Below, piece after piece: positions 7,261 through 18,692 of a DNA stretch of 64,000 bases; the stretch's first letter is position 1, and every line of letters starts with the position of its first letter. A model generated the notes under the pieces. It saw nothing but the letters and a program-made list of their open reading frames with translations. It did no database searches and had not been told where the DNA came from. This stretch comes from Pseudomonadota bacterium (GTDB lineage: Bacteria; Pseudomonadota; Alphaproteobacteria; Caulobacterales; Caulobacteraceae), in the NCBI GenBank assembly GCA_018241995.1, contig JAFECT010000009.1:288113-352112 (forward strand). The letters are read 5' to 3'. Both the position numbers and the translations under genes were made by a program.

Positions 7261-9789
7261 ATGGCCCTGCTCTCCCTCCGGTTCGCCGCGCGCGAGCTGC
7301 GCTCGGGCGTGCGCGGCTTCCGCATCTTTCTGGCCTGCCTGGCGCTCGGCGTGGCCGCGATCGCCGCCGCCAGCTCCACCGCCGAAGCGTTTCGGCGCGG
7401 CCTGGCTACCGAGGCGCGCGAGATCCTGGGCGGCGATATCTCCGTCACCGTGTCCGACCGGCGCATCACCGCGCCTGAGAAGAAGGTCCTGACCAGCCAG
7501 GGCCAGGTCGCCTATGCGGTCGGCGTCAACGCCATGGCCGAGGCGCCGTCGGGCGCGCGCCACCTGGTCGAGCTTCGCGGCGTCAGCGACAACTATCCCC
7601 TGGCCGGGAAGGTCGAGATCGAGGGCGGTCCTCGGACCCTGGCCGAGGCGCTGAAGCCGGAAGGCGATGCGCAAGGCGCGGTGGTCGAGCAGGCCCTGCT
7701 GGACCGGCTCGGGCTCAAGCTCGGCGACCGGTTCCTGATCGGCGACGTGAAGGTCGTGGCCCACGCGGTGCTGATCGCCGAGCCCGACCGGCTGGGCCGG
7801 GGCTTTCCGCTGGGCCCGCGGGTGCTGACGCGGCAGGCGACGGTCGAGAAGGGCGGCTTCCTGTCGGCGGGGGCGGGCGTCCCCTTCGCCGAGACCGCGC
7901 GTATCGCGCTCAAGCCGGGCGAGGACCCCGGCCGGGCCATGACGGCGCTGCGCAAGGACCTGCGCGGCCACCACATGCGCATGCGCGACCGCCGCGACGC
8001 CGCGCCCGGCATCCGCAAGCTGATCGACCAGCTTGAGTACTTCCTGGGCTTCATCGGCCTGGCCTCCCTGGTGGCGGGAGGTCTGGGCGTCTCCGGCGCC
8101 GTCTCGGCCTATCTGGAGGCGCGCAAGCCCTCCATCGCCATCCTCAAGGCGGTGGGCGGCGAGGGGCCGCTGATCCGCAACGTCTATCTGATCCAGATCG
8201 GGCTCCTGGCCATCCTGGGCGTCGGCATCGGCCTGGCGACCGGAGCCGCAGCGCCGCTCGTGTTAGGCCAGGTGGTCAAGAACCGACTGCCAGTGCCGGC
8301 CCTGTTCGCGATCTATCCTGAGCCTCTGATGCGCGCGGGCTTGTTCGGCCTGCTGTCCGCCGCCGCCTTCTCGCTCGCGCCGCTGGCGCGCGCCCGCGCG
8401 ACCCCGCCCTCGGCCCTGTTCCGGCGTGACCTCTCCGGGCGCCTGCGCTTCGGGGTGGAGCTTCTGGGCGCGCTCCTGGCCGGAGCCGCCCTGGCCGGGC
8501 TGGCGGTGCTGACCGCGCCGACGCCGCTCGCCGCCGGGATGATGATCGCCGGTGTGATCGTGGCCTTCGTGCTGCTGGCCTTGATCGGGCGGCTTGCGGC
8601 CTTCGTGGCCGGGCGCCTGCGGATCGGCGCGCGGGGCGCGTGGCGCATCGGTCTTGCCAATCTGGCCGGTCCGCGCTCAGCCGCACGCACGGCGGCGCCC
8701 GCCATCGGCCTGGGGGTGGCGCTCTTGGCGGCGGTGGTGCTGATCCAGTCGAGCCTCTTGGCCCAGGTCGCCGACGTCGCGCCGCGCACCGCGCCCGCGG
8801 TGGTCTACATCGGCATCCCCGGAGCCCGCGCCGCGGAGTTCGACCGCACGGTCCAGGCCGCCTATGGCCGTCCGCTGAAGCCCGCGGACTGGCAGCGCTG
8901 GCCGTACGCCACCGGCCGCATCATCCGCATCCGCGGTCAGGCGGTGGACCGGCGCCGCATCGACGAGCGCCAGCGCTGGGCCTTCGACAACGACATCTCG
9001 ATCTCCGCCATTGGCGCGGAGCCTCCTGCCGCGGGCGTGGTCACGGGGCATTGGTGGGCGTCCGACTACGCAGGCGCGCCGCTGCTCGCGATGGATATCG
9101 ACGCCGCCCGCGCCGGCGGGATCAAGGTCGGCGACAGCGTCACCCTGTCGGTGCTGGGCCGCGAGATCGAGACCAAGGTCGCGGTGCTGCGCAAGGTCGA
9201 GTTCGGCTCCTTCGGCCCGGCCTTCGCCCTGGTCCTGAACACCAAGGCCCTGGAAGGCGCGGACCTGACCAACATCGCCATCGCCAAGGCCGGCAAGGCG
9301 GAAGAGGACCGCGCGTCGCGCGCGCTCGGCCGCGACTTCCCGGGCGTGGACGTGATCAGCGTGCGCGAGCAGCTGGCCGCCGCCACCGACCTGTTCGACC
9401 GGCTGGCGCTTGCCGTGCGCGGTGCGGCAGCCGTCGCCGCCCTGGCGGGCCTGCTGGTCCTGGCCGGGGCCATCGCCGCCGGAGCCCGCGCCCGCGCCAA
9501 GGAGGCGGCGACCTTGAAGGTGCTGGGCGCTGCGCGGGGGCAGATCCTACTGGCCTATGCGGTGGAGTACGGTTCCGTCGGCCTGATCGCGGGCGTGGCG
9601 GGGGTAGGCTTAGGCTACGCCGCCGCCTGGCCGGTGGTGGTCGAGGTGTTCAAAGCCACCTGGAGCGTCGACTGGGCCGGCGTCTTCGCCCTGGTGGGCG
9701 GGGCGTCGCTGGTGGCGGGCCTCGGCGGGGTGCTCGCGGCCCTGCAGGCGCTCTCCAAACGGCCCGCGCCGGTATTGCGGGCGGAGTGA
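7261..9789 (+). CDS. FtsX-like ABC transporter permease, YbbP-type
   Basis: The 842-residue integral membrane protein has an N-terminal membrane anchor (FRIFLACLALGVAAIAAASS), a large periplasmic domain to about residue 255, a first FtsX helix cluster at about 260-390, further helices near 400-490, a second periplasmic region, and a final FtsX block (AVRGAAAVAALAGLLVLAGA to the end). This 10-helix double-FtsX layout is the YbbP class. It forms the exporter with the ATPase four bases upstream. These exporters extract lipophilic or envelope substrates; the exact cargo is unknown. Confidence 0.9.
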   Translation: MALLSLRFAARELRSGVRGFRIFLACLALGVAAIAAASSTAEAFRRGLATEAREILGGDISVTVSDRRITAPEKKVLTSQGQVAYAVGVNAMAEAPSGARHLVELRGVSDNYPLAGKVEIEGGPRTLAEALKPEGDAQGAVVEQALLDRLGLKLGDRFLIGDVKVVAHAVLIAEPDRLGRGFPLGPRVLTRQATVEKGGFLSAGAGVPFAETARIALKPGEDPGRAMTALRKDLRGHHMRMRDRRDAAPGIRKLIDQLEYFLGFIGLASLVAGGLGVSGAVSAYLEARKPSIAILKAVGGEGPLIRNVYLIQIGLLAILGVGIGLATGAAAPLVLGQVVKNRLPVPALFAIYPEPLMRAGLFGLLSAAAFSLAPLARARATPPSALFRRDLSGRLRFGVELLGALLAGAALAGLAVLTAPTPLAAGMMIAGVIVAFVLLALIGRLAAFVAGRLRIGARGAWRIGLANLAGPRSAARTAAPAIGLGVALLAAVVLIQSSLLAQVADVAPRTAPAVVYIGIPGARAAEFDRTVQAAYGRPLKPADWQRWPYATGRIIRIRGQAVDRRRIDERQRWAFDNDISISAIGAEPPAAGVVTGHWWASDYAGAPLLAMDIDAARAGGIKVGDSVTLSVLGREIETKVAVLRKVEFGSFGPAFALVLNTKALEGADLTNIAIAKAGKAEEDRASRALGRDFPGVDVISVREQLAAATDLFDRLALAVRGAAAVAALAGLLVLAGAIAAGARARAKEAATLKVLGAARGQILLAYAVEYGSVGLIAGVAGVGLGYAAAWPVVVEVFKATWSVDWAGVFALVGGASLVAGLGGVLAALQALSKRPAPVLRAE

Positions 9790-9837
9790 AGCCGCGACCT
9801 TTGTGGTAGCGTCGCCGGGTCCGAGGGAGGCAGGCCC

Positions 9838-10230
9838 ATGTCCCGCTGGAACGTTGCGCCCTATTTCATCGCCGACGACGTCAAGGCGACGGCCGACTGG
9901 TATCGCGACAAGCTGGGCTTCAGCTATCCGCGCATCTGGGGTGAGCACCCCTACGGCTTCACTATGGTCAAGCGCTCAGGCGTGATCATCATGCTGGGCG
10001 GGGTAGGGGAGGGCGGCCATATCCGGCCCAACCGCAAGACGGGACCGGAGACCGACGCCTGGGACGCCTATGTCTGGATCGACGACGCCGACGCGCTGCA
10101 CGCTGAGTTCGCCGCCAAGGGCGTGACCATCGCGCGGGCGCCGCGCGACCAGCCCTATGGCTGCCGGGATTTCGAGATCGACGACTGCAACGGCTATCGC
10201 CTGTGCTTCGGCCAGGACCTGGAGGGTTGA
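9838..10230 (+). CDS. VOC-superfamily glyoxalase/bleomycin-resistance-like protein
   Basis: The 130-residue VOC protein starts MSRWNVAPYFIADDVKATADWYRDKLGFSY, has a middle YVWIDDADALHAEFAAKG unit, and ends DFEIDDCNGYRLCFGQDL, the strand that normally carries the last metal ligand. An AGG-rich Shine-Dalgarno (gagggaggcagg) precedes ATG 9838. It stands between the ABC permease and the Bax-inhibitor gene with separate intergenic gaps. The substrate is unknown. Confidence 0.82.
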   Translation: MSRWNVAPYFIADDVKATADWYRDKLGFSYPRIWGEHPYGFTMVKRSGVIIMLGGVGEGGHIRPNRKTGPETDAWDAYVWIDDADALHAEFAAKGVTIARAPRDQPYGCRDFEIDDCNGYRLCFGQDLEG

Positions 10231-10340
10231 TGCGCTCCGGCCGCAAAGACCGTACCCCTTGCAGGGGAAAGGCGTTCTCGCCACATTGAGTCCCACAGGG
10301 CGCGCCTTCGCGGGCCCTTATCAGAAAGGCTTCGATCGCG

Positions 10341-11114
10341 ATGAGCGATTACAACAACCCCCGGCCCTGGGGCGGCATCCCGGCCCCCGCCGACATGGCG
10401 CTCGACCAGGGCCTGCGCAGCTTCATGCTGGGCGTCTACAACAAGCTGGCCCTGGGCCTCGGCCTGGCCGCCGCGATTGCGTGGGTCGTCGGCAATGTGC
10501 CGGAAGTCAGCCACCTGCTGTTCCGCTACCTGGGCGCCCAGCCGGTCGGCTACACGCCGCTGGGCTGGGTCGTGGCCTTCGCGCCGCTGATCATCATCCT
10601 GTTCTCGAACTTCTTCATGCGCGGCATGACCGCCGTCGGCTCGGCGGTGTTCTACTGGGTGCTGGTGTCCCTGATCGGCGCGTCGCTGGGCGTGCTGTTC
10701 CTGGTCTATACGGGCGCGCAGATCCTGTCGGCCTTCGCCATCACGGCCGCGGCCTTCGGCGGGCTGAGCCTGGTCGGATACACCATCAAGCGCAGCCTGT
10801 CGGGCATGGGCTCGTTCCTGATCATGGGCGTCTGGGGTCTGGTGATCACCAGCCTGGTGACCATGTTCGTGCCGGGCCTGTATTCCAACCCGGTGTTCTT
10901 CTTCGCCTACAACATCATCGGCGTGCTGCTGTTCTCGGGCCTGATCGCCTACAAGACCCAGGACCTGAAGCTGACCTACTACACGGTGCGCGGCGACGGA
11001 GCCACGATGGCGGTGGCGACCAACATGGGCGCGCTGTCGCTGTTCATCAGCTTCGTGAACCTGTTCCAGTTCATCGTGGCGCTGCTCGGCGGCGGGGGCG
11101 GTCGGCGCAACTGA
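10341..11114 (+). CDS. Bax inhibitor-1/YccA family membrane protein
   Basis: The 257-residue protein has about seven hydrophobic helices after a 35-residue hydrophilic N-terminus containing the ALDQGLRSFMLGVYNKLALGL lead-in that typifies alphaproteobacterial BI-1 proteins. The order of helices and the acidic pocket residues match the UPF0005/TMBIM family, which forms pH-sensitive calcium leaks in studied members and interacts with FtsH in the E. coli homologue YccA. It is an inner-membrane protein. A strong intrinsic terminator follows directly, so transcription ends here. Confidence 0.9.
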   Translation: MSDYNNPRPWGGIPAPADMALDQGLRSFMLGVYNKLALGLGLAAAIAWVVGNVPEVSHLLFRYLGAQPVGYTPLGWVVAFAPLIIILFSNFFMRGMTAVGSAVFYWVLVSLIGASLGVLFLVYTGAQILSAFAITAAAFGGLSLVGYTIKRSLSGMGSFLIMGVWGLVITSLVTMFVPGLYSNPVFFFAYNIIGVLLFSGLIAYKTQDLKLTYYTVRGDGATMAVATNMGALSLFISFVNLFQFIVALLGGGGGRRN

Positions 11115-11138
11115 TCGGCGCGCGAGCGTGAGAAGTCA

Positions 11139-11168
11139 GGCCCCGGCGGGCGACCGCCGGGGCCTTTT
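11139..11168 (+). terminator. Intrinsic terminator of the BI-1 gene
   Basis: A perfect 11-bp stem, GGCCCCGGCGG at 11139-11149 and CCGCCGGGGCC at 11154-11164, closes a GCGA tetraloop and is followed by TTTT. It ends plus-strand transcription 25 bases after the BI-1 stop and abuts the stop codon of the convergent DUF2794 gene. Confidence 0.92.
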
Positions 11169-11504
11169 CTATTCCACCACCGAAAACCGCTTTCGGTCGA
11201 AGTGGCGCAGCACCTGGCTGAGCTCCCGCCCCCGCTTCAGGATCACCCCGCCCTGGCCGATCACCGCCCATTGGCCCTGGCGGCGCGCCAGTTCGGGCCG
11301 CTTCTCGATGCGGTAGAGCGGCTGCTCGGAGGTGCGGCGAAACACGCAGAAAGCCGCCGTCTCGCTGTCCGACTGGATGGCGTAGTCCCGCCATTCGCCG
11401 GCGGCGACCATGCGCCCGTACAGCCTCAGAATCTGGTCGAGTTCGGTCCTGTCGAAGAAGACGGCGACGGACCGGGGGGCGGGTGTCGAGGCGTCGAAAC
11501 TCAT
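11169..11504 (-). CDS. DUF2794 domain protein
   Basis: The 111-residue protein starts MSFDASTPAPRSVAVFFDRTELDQILRLYGR (first ATG at 11504; the frame is open further upstream but without similarity). RMVAAGEWRDYAIQ, FCVFRRTSEQPLYRIEKRPEL and GGVILKRGRELSQVLRHF are the conserved blocks of DUF2794, a small cytoplasmic family confined largely to Alphaproteobacteria. The role is unknown. It is convergent with the BI-1 gene and divergent from the candidate small RNA at 11.7 kb. Confidence 0.85.
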   Translation of the reverse strand: MSFDASTPAPRSVAVFFDRTELDQILRLYGRMVAAGEWRDYAIQSDSETAAFCVFRRTSEQPLYRIEKRPELARRQGQWAVIGQGGVILKRGRELSQVLRHFDRKRFSVVE

Positions 11505-11700
11505 CGAATCCGAGCCTAAACCGGGTTTGGGGCGATAAGGAAGCCGTTGCGCCTGCGACACGATCCCGGCGCGACATGAACGCGGGTTCATCTCACGCCA
11601 TGAAATGACCTTATTTCCGACCTGCGCGCGCCCGGTTGCCCTTCGAAATTCACCTCGTCGGCCGGTCGGGGTCACGAAGAGGTCCCGGATCCTGAACAGC

Positions 11701-11868
11701 CCCCCCAGCCCCCCTGGACTTTAACGGGGCTCCGGTCGGTCGACTCATTCCTCCAAGCGACACGCCCCCGCGGTTCCTCCCCCCTCCGCCGCGGTGGCGT
11801 CCTCGCCAAGGCGACAACGCCCGTCCGGCTCTCCCTCCCCCCTCCGAGCCGGGCGGGCGTTTTCGTTT
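11701..11868 (+). ncRNA. Candidate trans-acting small RNA with two anti-Shine-Dalgarno loops
   Basis: No protein gene covers this 380-base gap (11505-11884). It holds three consecutive plus-strand hairpins. A small one (AGCCCC 11707-11712 with GGGGCT 11726-11731) is followed by a second whose stem is CGCC/GGCG plus CCGCGG/CCGCGG (11763-11773 with 11789-11799, one mismatch) and whose loop is TTCCTCCCCCCTCCG. The third is a 15-bp stem with loop TCCCTCCCCCCTCC and a T-rich tail. Two nearly identical C-rich loops that complement GGAGG are the hallmark of alphaproteobacterial regulators such as the CCUCC-loop sRNAs and, in general layout, Caulobacter GsrN. The 5' end and promoter cannot be fixed from sequence. 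Confidence 0.62.
11817..11868 (+). terminator. Intrinsic terminator forming the 3' hairpin of the candidate sRNA
   Basis: The left arm 11817-11831 pairs with 11846-11860 over 15 bp (one G-T wobble), closing the loop TCCCTCCCCCCTCC, and is followed by TTTCGTTT. The T-run lies only on the plus-strand side, so it terminates plus-strand transcription, yet no plus-strand protein gene lies upstream after the BI-1 terminator at 11.16 kb. Confidence 0.88.
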
Positions 11869-11884
11869 GCGCGCTGTGCGAGCT

Positions 11885-12691
11885 TCAGGCGCTCTCGGCC
11901 TTGGGGCTCGGAACGATGGCTCGCATGGCGCCGATACGGTCGCTGTAAGCCGATTGCAGCCGCTTCATGGCTTTCGGCAGCGCCGCCGCCAGTTCGGGTT
12001 TCATGAACTTCCGCGCGGCGTCCGGCGCCTCGTCCCGAAGCGCCAGAAAGGTCGCGAGGGCGAACACCCAGTCTTCCTGTCGAAAATAGCCCTGACTGCT
12101 GTAGCCCCAACCTTCGTTCGAGGCCCGGAAGCGGAACGCCGTCTCCGCGCCGAACAGACCGAAGCCGAGGTAAGCCACGGCGAGATCGGTGGCGAATTCG
12201 TCCATCTCCTCGCCGCCGGGCGGCTCGCCGGGGATCGAGTGGATGCGGTAGTGCGAGAGCTCGTGGGCGAGGGTCGCCACCAGGCTGGCCGGATCGTCGA
12301 TCAGGCCGGGATCGTAGGTGATCATCACCTCCTGACCTTCGTAGCCGAAGGTGCCGAGCGGCGCGTTACGCTCCGGCTTCAGGATCACGTGGCGGCTCAC
12401 CTGCAGGGGCGCGCGCTCGGGCTGCGGCTCCAGGCGGCAGGCCCAGCTTTCCATCTTTGCCAGCGTCTTGACCTGCTCGAACGCCACCTCAGCACGTGCG
12501 TGCCCCTTTGCTTCGGAGGGCGGAAAGAATTCACGGGTGGGGGTGATCAGCGGCGAGAGCTTCAAGTCGGCGAGACCGCCCCAGTGGGTCAGCAGCCAGG
12601 CCCAGGTATCGAGGTGCCACGCCTCGTCTTCCGGCTCCAAAAACGACTTCGCCTTGAATGGCCAGCCCATGCGCGCCCCGTGCGTGTGCAT
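11885..12691 (-). CDS. HEXXH-type putative zinc metallopeptidase of unknown family
   Basis: The 268-residue protein has no signal peptide. The sequence LVATLAHELSHYRIH carries a HELSH zinc-protease motif, and EEMDEFATDLAVAYLGFG about 20 residues later offers a third acidic ligand, as in gluzincin-like peptidases. The C-terminal third (GYFRQEDWVFALATFLALR, then KPELAAALPKAMKRL) is helical. A second in-frame ATG at 12670 is an alternative start. It ends just beside the candidate sRNA terminator. No partner or substrate can be named. Confidence 0.65.
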   Translation of the reverse strand: MHTHGARMGWPFKAKSFLEPEDEAWHLDTWAWLLTHWGGLADLKLSPLITPTREFFPPSEAKGHARAEVAFEQVKTLAKMESWACRLEPQPERAPLQVSRHVILKPERNAPLGTFGYEGQEVMITYDPGLIDDPASLVATLAHELSHYRIHSIPGEPPGGEEMDEFATDLAVAYLGFGLFGAETAFRFRASNEGWGYSSQGYFRQEDWVFALATFLALRDEAPDAARKFMKPELAAALPKAMKRLQSAYSDRIGAMRAIVPSPKAESA

Positions 12692-12737
12692 CCACGGAGT
12701 GCATAGTCGCCCAGACGCGACGTGGCGTCGACCGTGA

Positions 12738-13451
12738 TCAGAGCTTCTTCGCCGCCACCAGCTTGCCGGTGCGGGCGGCCTGGACGATCACCACGCTCTT
12801 CAGCCCGTCCTCGGACGCCTTCGGCATGCGGAAGGCCTTGGCCGAACCCTTCCAGTCGCCGAGCTTGACCAGTTGGCGCACCAGGTGGGCGTGGCGGATG
12901 GCGCGGCCCTTGTTCTCGCCGGTCTTGACCTGGACCTCGCGGACTTCGGGGTCATAGCGCACCAGCCAGACCACGGCGCCGCCGACGGGCGCCTTACCGG
13001 ACCCGACCTGGGCGCGGCCGCGCGAGGCGGAGATGGCCACCAGCCGCCCATGACCTTCGCCGGCCTCGCGCACGGCGGCCTGGACCTCGTCGGGCTTGAC
13101 CCCGGCCAGCTGGCGCGAGCCGTCCACCACCACCTGGGGCGTATAGACGTCGCGCAACTTCATCGCCTTCATGTAGGCGCGCTGGCGCTCGCCGAACTCG
13201 GGCTTGGCGAAGGTGTCGTGCCAGCCGAGGTAGTCCCAATAGTCGACCGGGAAGGTCAGGGCGATGACGCCGGGCTCGTCGGCGATCTTGGCCAGCAGCT
13301 CATTGGCCTGGGCGCAGTCCGCGCAGCCCTGCGCAGTGAACAGCTCCACCACCACCGGTTCGCGGGCGGGCTTATGGGTCTTGTGCGTCTTGGCCGCGAC
13401 AGGGGCGGCGGCGAGCAGGACCAAACCGAGCAGCAGCGCTTGAAGACGCAT
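12738..13451 (-). CDS. DUF1223 secreted thioredoxin-fold protein
   Basis: The 237-residue protein has a signal peptide (residues 1-20, VAA-K) and then EPVVVELFTAQGCADCAQANELLAKIA, where CADC is the CxxC of the DUF1223 thioredoxin-like fold, followed by VDYWDYLGWHDTFAKPEF and TPQVVVDG, all conserved in this family. It is probably a periplasmic redox-like protein of unknown substrate. It follows acnA on the same strand after about 130 bases that hold a stem-loop, so it may be separately transcribed. Confidence 0.88.
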   Translation of the reverse strand: MRLQALLLGLVLLAAAPVAAKTHKTHKPAREPVVVELFTAQGCADCAQANELLAKIADEPGVIALTFPVDYWDYLGWHDTFAKPEFGERQRAYMKAMKLRDVYTPQVVVDGSRQLAGVKPDEVQAAVREAGEGHGRLVAISASRGRAQVGSGKAPVGGAVVWLVRYDPEVREVQVKTGENKGRAIRHAHLVRQLVKLGDWKGSAKAFRMPKASEDGLKSVVIVQAARTGKLVAAKKL

Positions 13452-13503
13452 GGGCGCTGATTAACCGCTCCAGAGTTGGCTTGCGCCTCACCTTAGCGTG
13501 AGC

Positions 13504-13547
13504 GGGGCGGCGCCGGGATCGAGAACCTTCGACCGAAACGCCGCCCC
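13504..13547 (-). terminator. Stem-loop downstream of acnA, possible terminator
   Basis: GGGGCGGCG at 13504-13512 is complementary to CGCCGCCCC at 13539-13547, with a 26-base loop. It lies about 30 bases past the acnA stop. No T-run follows on the minus strand, so a role in mRNA 3'-end stability is as likely as termination. Confidence 0.4.
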
Positions 13548-13578
13548 CTGCAATCGCAAAGGCTGATTGAAAGAGCCC

Positions 13579-16263
<2,685 letters not shown>

Positions 16264-16447
16264 GGATGATCCTCTCGATCCGACTGGCCGCCCCAGGACG
16301 GGTTGCGGGATCGCGCGCTTGAGGTCGGGACACACAGCTTCCCGGCCAGCGCAGCGGTTGGCCCGCGCGGCCGCGCGCTTCTTAGACCCGCGTTCGCGGC
16401 GCGTCGAGACGGAGCATGCGAAACATTTGAGCGGATCGCGCTACGAT

Positions 16448-16634
16448 CCTTCCCCCCTTGCGGGGGAAGGATGGGCCCCGGCGCAAGGCGCCGGGAGGAT
16501 GGGGGGTCTAACAGTGGCTTCAAAGCTGGGCGGGAGCGGGAGGAGCGATCGATTCGGATGCGATTGCGCAACCCCCCTACCTCCCGTGGGCCTGCGGCCA
16601 ACGGGGCCCATCCTTCCCCCGCAAGGGGGGAAGG
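16448..16634. repeat. Long inverted repeat, family B, between acnA and ccmA
   Basis: A 32-bp arm at 16448-16479 is perfectly repeated in inverse orientation at 16603-16634. Each arm is itself a hairpin (CCTTCCCCC and GGGGGAAGG). The interior continues as a weaker inverted repeat (GGAGGATGGGGGGT against ACCCCCCTACCTCCC). The element fills most of the 381-base gap between divergent genes; its right arm supplies the GGGGGGAAGGA that serves as the ccmA ribosome-binding site. The rest of the gap, 16264-16447, shows no gene. Confidence 0.9.
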
Positions 16635-16644
16635 AATCCACTGG

Positions 16645-17265
16645 ATGATCACCCGCCTGACCATCGAGAATCTGAGCCTGAGCCGCGGCGAGCGGGTGCT
16701 GTTCGACGCCCTGTCCTTCGCCGTGTCGGCCGGCGAGGCGGTGGCCCTGACCGGGCGCAACGGGGCGGGCAAGACCTCGCTGCTGCGCGCGGTCGCGGGT
16801 TTCATCCGCCCGGCCGCCGGACGAATCGCTTTCGAAGGCGCGGCCGGCGAGCTCGAGCCTGAGGATGCGCGCGCGGCGGGCCTGCACCTGCTGGGGCACC
16901 AGGACGGGCTGAAGCCCGGCCGTACCGCTGGGGAGGAGCTGCGCTTCCAGGCCCTGTGGGCCGGGGGCGACGAGGCCTCGATAGCCGAGGCGGTGAAGGC
17001 GCTGCAGCTTGAGCCTCTGCTGGGGCTGGAGGTCCGCAAGCTTTCGGCCGGCCAGCGCCGCCGCACCGCCCTGGCCCGCCTGATCGCCGCGCCCCGGCCC
17101 CTGTGGCTGCTGGACGAACCCCTGGCCCCCCTGGACGCCGACCGGCGCGCGGGCCTGGGCCTGTTGATGGAGCGTCACCTGGCCGATGGCGGCCTGATCC
17201 TGGCGGCGGTGCACGACCTCTTGCCGATCCCGGCTCGCGCCATCGAGATCGGGGGCGGCGCATGA
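16645..17265 (+). CDS. ccmA: Heme exporter ATP-binding protein CcmA
   Basis: The 206-residue ABC ATPase has Walker A GRNGAGKT at about 37-44, the short signature LSAGQRRR, and Walker [13 protein letters not shown]. Its small size and the family-specific [19 protein letters not shown] block identify CcmA. With CcmB and CcmC it forms the system that releases heme-loaded CcmE for cytochrome c maturation in the periplasm. The ATG is at 16645, ten bases after a repeat-derived Shine-Dalgarno. The stop overlaps the ccmB start by four bases (ATGA). Confidence 0.95.
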   Translation: MITRLTIENLSLSRGERVLFDALSFAVSAGEAVALTGRNGAGKTSLLRAVAGFIRPAAGRIAFEGAAGELEPEDARAAGLHLLGHQDGLKPGRTAGEELRFQALWAGGDEASIAEAVKALQLEPLLGLEVRKLSAGQRRRTALARLIAAPRPLWLLDEPLAPLDADRRAGLGLLMERHLADGGLILAAVHDLLPIPARAIEIGGGA

Positions 17266-17927
17266 GGAGCCTCGGCGTCCTCTACCGGCGCGAACTCGGC
17301 ATGGCCTGGGGCCGGGGCGGCGGGCCGCTGCTGGCCTGCGCCTTCTTCGCCTGCATCGCCGCGCTCCTTCCGCTCGCGATTGGCCCCTCGCCGGAGCGGC
17401 TGGCGGCGGTGGCCTCCGGCTCGGCCTGGCTGGCCCTGGCGCTCTCATCGCTGCTGTCGCTGGAGCGGCTGTTCGAGCGCGATTTCGAGGACGGGGCGCT
17501 GGACCTGATCGCGCTCGGCCCGGCGTCGCTGGAGACCGTCTCGGCGGTGAAGTGCCTGGCGCAATGGACCGCCAACGGCCTGCCGCTGTCGATCATGGCG
17601 CCGGTGGTGGCCACGGCTTTGGGCGCGCCCCTGTCGCTGGCCGTGATCACCTTCGCAACCGCACTGATCGGGGGGCTGGGCTTCGCCTTCGTCGGCGGGA
17701 CGGGCGCCGCCCTGGCGCTCGGCGCGCGCCGCGGCGGCGTGCTGGTCGCGGTGGTGGTGCTGCCGCTCCTCGCGCCGCCGGTGATCTTCGGCGCGGGCGC
17801 CATCGAGGCCTATGCGGCGGGCATGGGCTGGCAGGCCGGTTTCGCCTTCCTCGCCGCCTACTGCCTGGCGGCCATGGGCTTGAGCCCCTTCGCCATGGCG
17901 GCGGCGGTCCGGAACGCCCTCTCATGA
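17262..17927 (+). CDS. ccmB: Heme exporter membrane protein CcmB
   Basis: The 221-residue, six-helix membrane protein starts [38 protein letters not shown] is the cytosolic loop typical of CcmB, and the C-terminal helices around FIFGAGAI-like and [18 protein letters not shown] segments are conserved. It is the membrane subunit that works with the CcmA ATPase. The ATG start within the ccmA stop indicates coupled translation. The frame extends upstream into ccmA but only as a shadow. Confidence 0.94.
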   Translation: MRSLGVLYRRELGMAWGRGGGPLLACAFFACIAALLPLAIGPSPERLAAVASGSAWLALALSSLLSLERLFERDFEDGALDLIALGPASLETVSAVKCLAQWTANGLPLSIMAPVVATALGAPLSLAVITFATALIGGLGFAFVGGTGAALALGARRGGVLVAVVVLPLLAPPVIFGAGAIEAYAAGMGWQAGFAFLAAYCLAAMGLSPFAMAAAVRNALS

Positions 17928-17972
17928 TCCTGCGCCTTGTCGCGCGCCGCGCCGCGGCCTAATGCGAAGCCG

Positions 17973-18692
17973 ATGTTCGGCCTCGCCAATCCCCAGCGGT
18001 TCATGGACGCCACCCGCCGCCTGCCGGCGGTGCTGGGCGTGGTCGCGGGCCTGCTGCTGGCCGCCGGGGTCTGGCTCTCCTTCACCGCCCCGCCGGACTA
18101 CCAGCAGGGCGAGACGGTTCGGATCATGTTCATCCATGTGCCGGCCGCCTGGATGAGCCTGTTCGTGTACGTCTGCCTCGGGGGCTCCGCCTTCTTCGGC
18201 GTGGTGTTCCGTCATGCCCTGGCCGACGCCGCCGCCCGCGCCGCGGCTCCCCTTGGCGCAGGTTTCACTGCCCTGGCCCTGGCCACGGGATCGCTGTGGG
18301 GACGGCCGATGTGGGGGACCTGGTGGGTCAATGACGCGCGGCTGGTGTCGGTCCTGATCCTGTTCCTGTTCTACCTCGGCTACATGGCGCTGCAGGCCTC
18401 CATCGACGACGAGCAGAAGGCGGCGCGGGCGTCGGGCGTCCTGGCTCTGGTAGGCCTTGTGAACGTGCCGATCGTGCATTTCTCGGTGAACTGGTGGAAT
18501 TCGCTGCATCAGGACGCTTCGGTGTTCCGCATCGGCGGGCCGACCATCTCCTGGCCGATCCTGGCCCCGCTCCTGGTCATGGCGCTCGGCTACACCGTCC
18601 TGTTCCTGGCCCTGTGGATCGTGCGCATACGGACGGAGGTGACGCGCCGGCGCGCGCTCAGCCTGGCGCTCAAGGCCGCGGGGGCCGCCTGA
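17973..18692 (+). CDS. ccmC: Heme exporter protein CcmC
   Basis: The 239-residue membrane protein belongs to the heme-handling protein superfamily. It contains the tryptophan-rich WWD-like segment WGRPMWGTWWVNDARL that contacts heme, flanked by the paired histidines in HVPAAWM and VHFSVNWWNSLHQ. CcmC loads heme onto the chaperone CcmE. The ATG at 17973 is preferred to an upstream TTG at 17937 because it gives the usual N-terminus. Its stop TGA shares one base with the ccmD ATG. Confidence 0.95.
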   Translation: MFGLANPQRFMDATRRLPAVLGVVAGLLLAAGVWLSFTAPPDYQQGETVRIMFIHVPAAWMSLFVYVCLGGSAFFGVVFRHALADAAARAAAPLGAGFTALALATGSLWGRPMWGTWWVNDARLVSVLILFLFYLGYMALQASIDDEQKAARASGVLALVGLVNVPIVHFSVNWWNSLHQDASVFRIGGPTISWPILAPLLVMALGYTVLFLALWIVRIRTEVTRRRALSLALKAAGAA

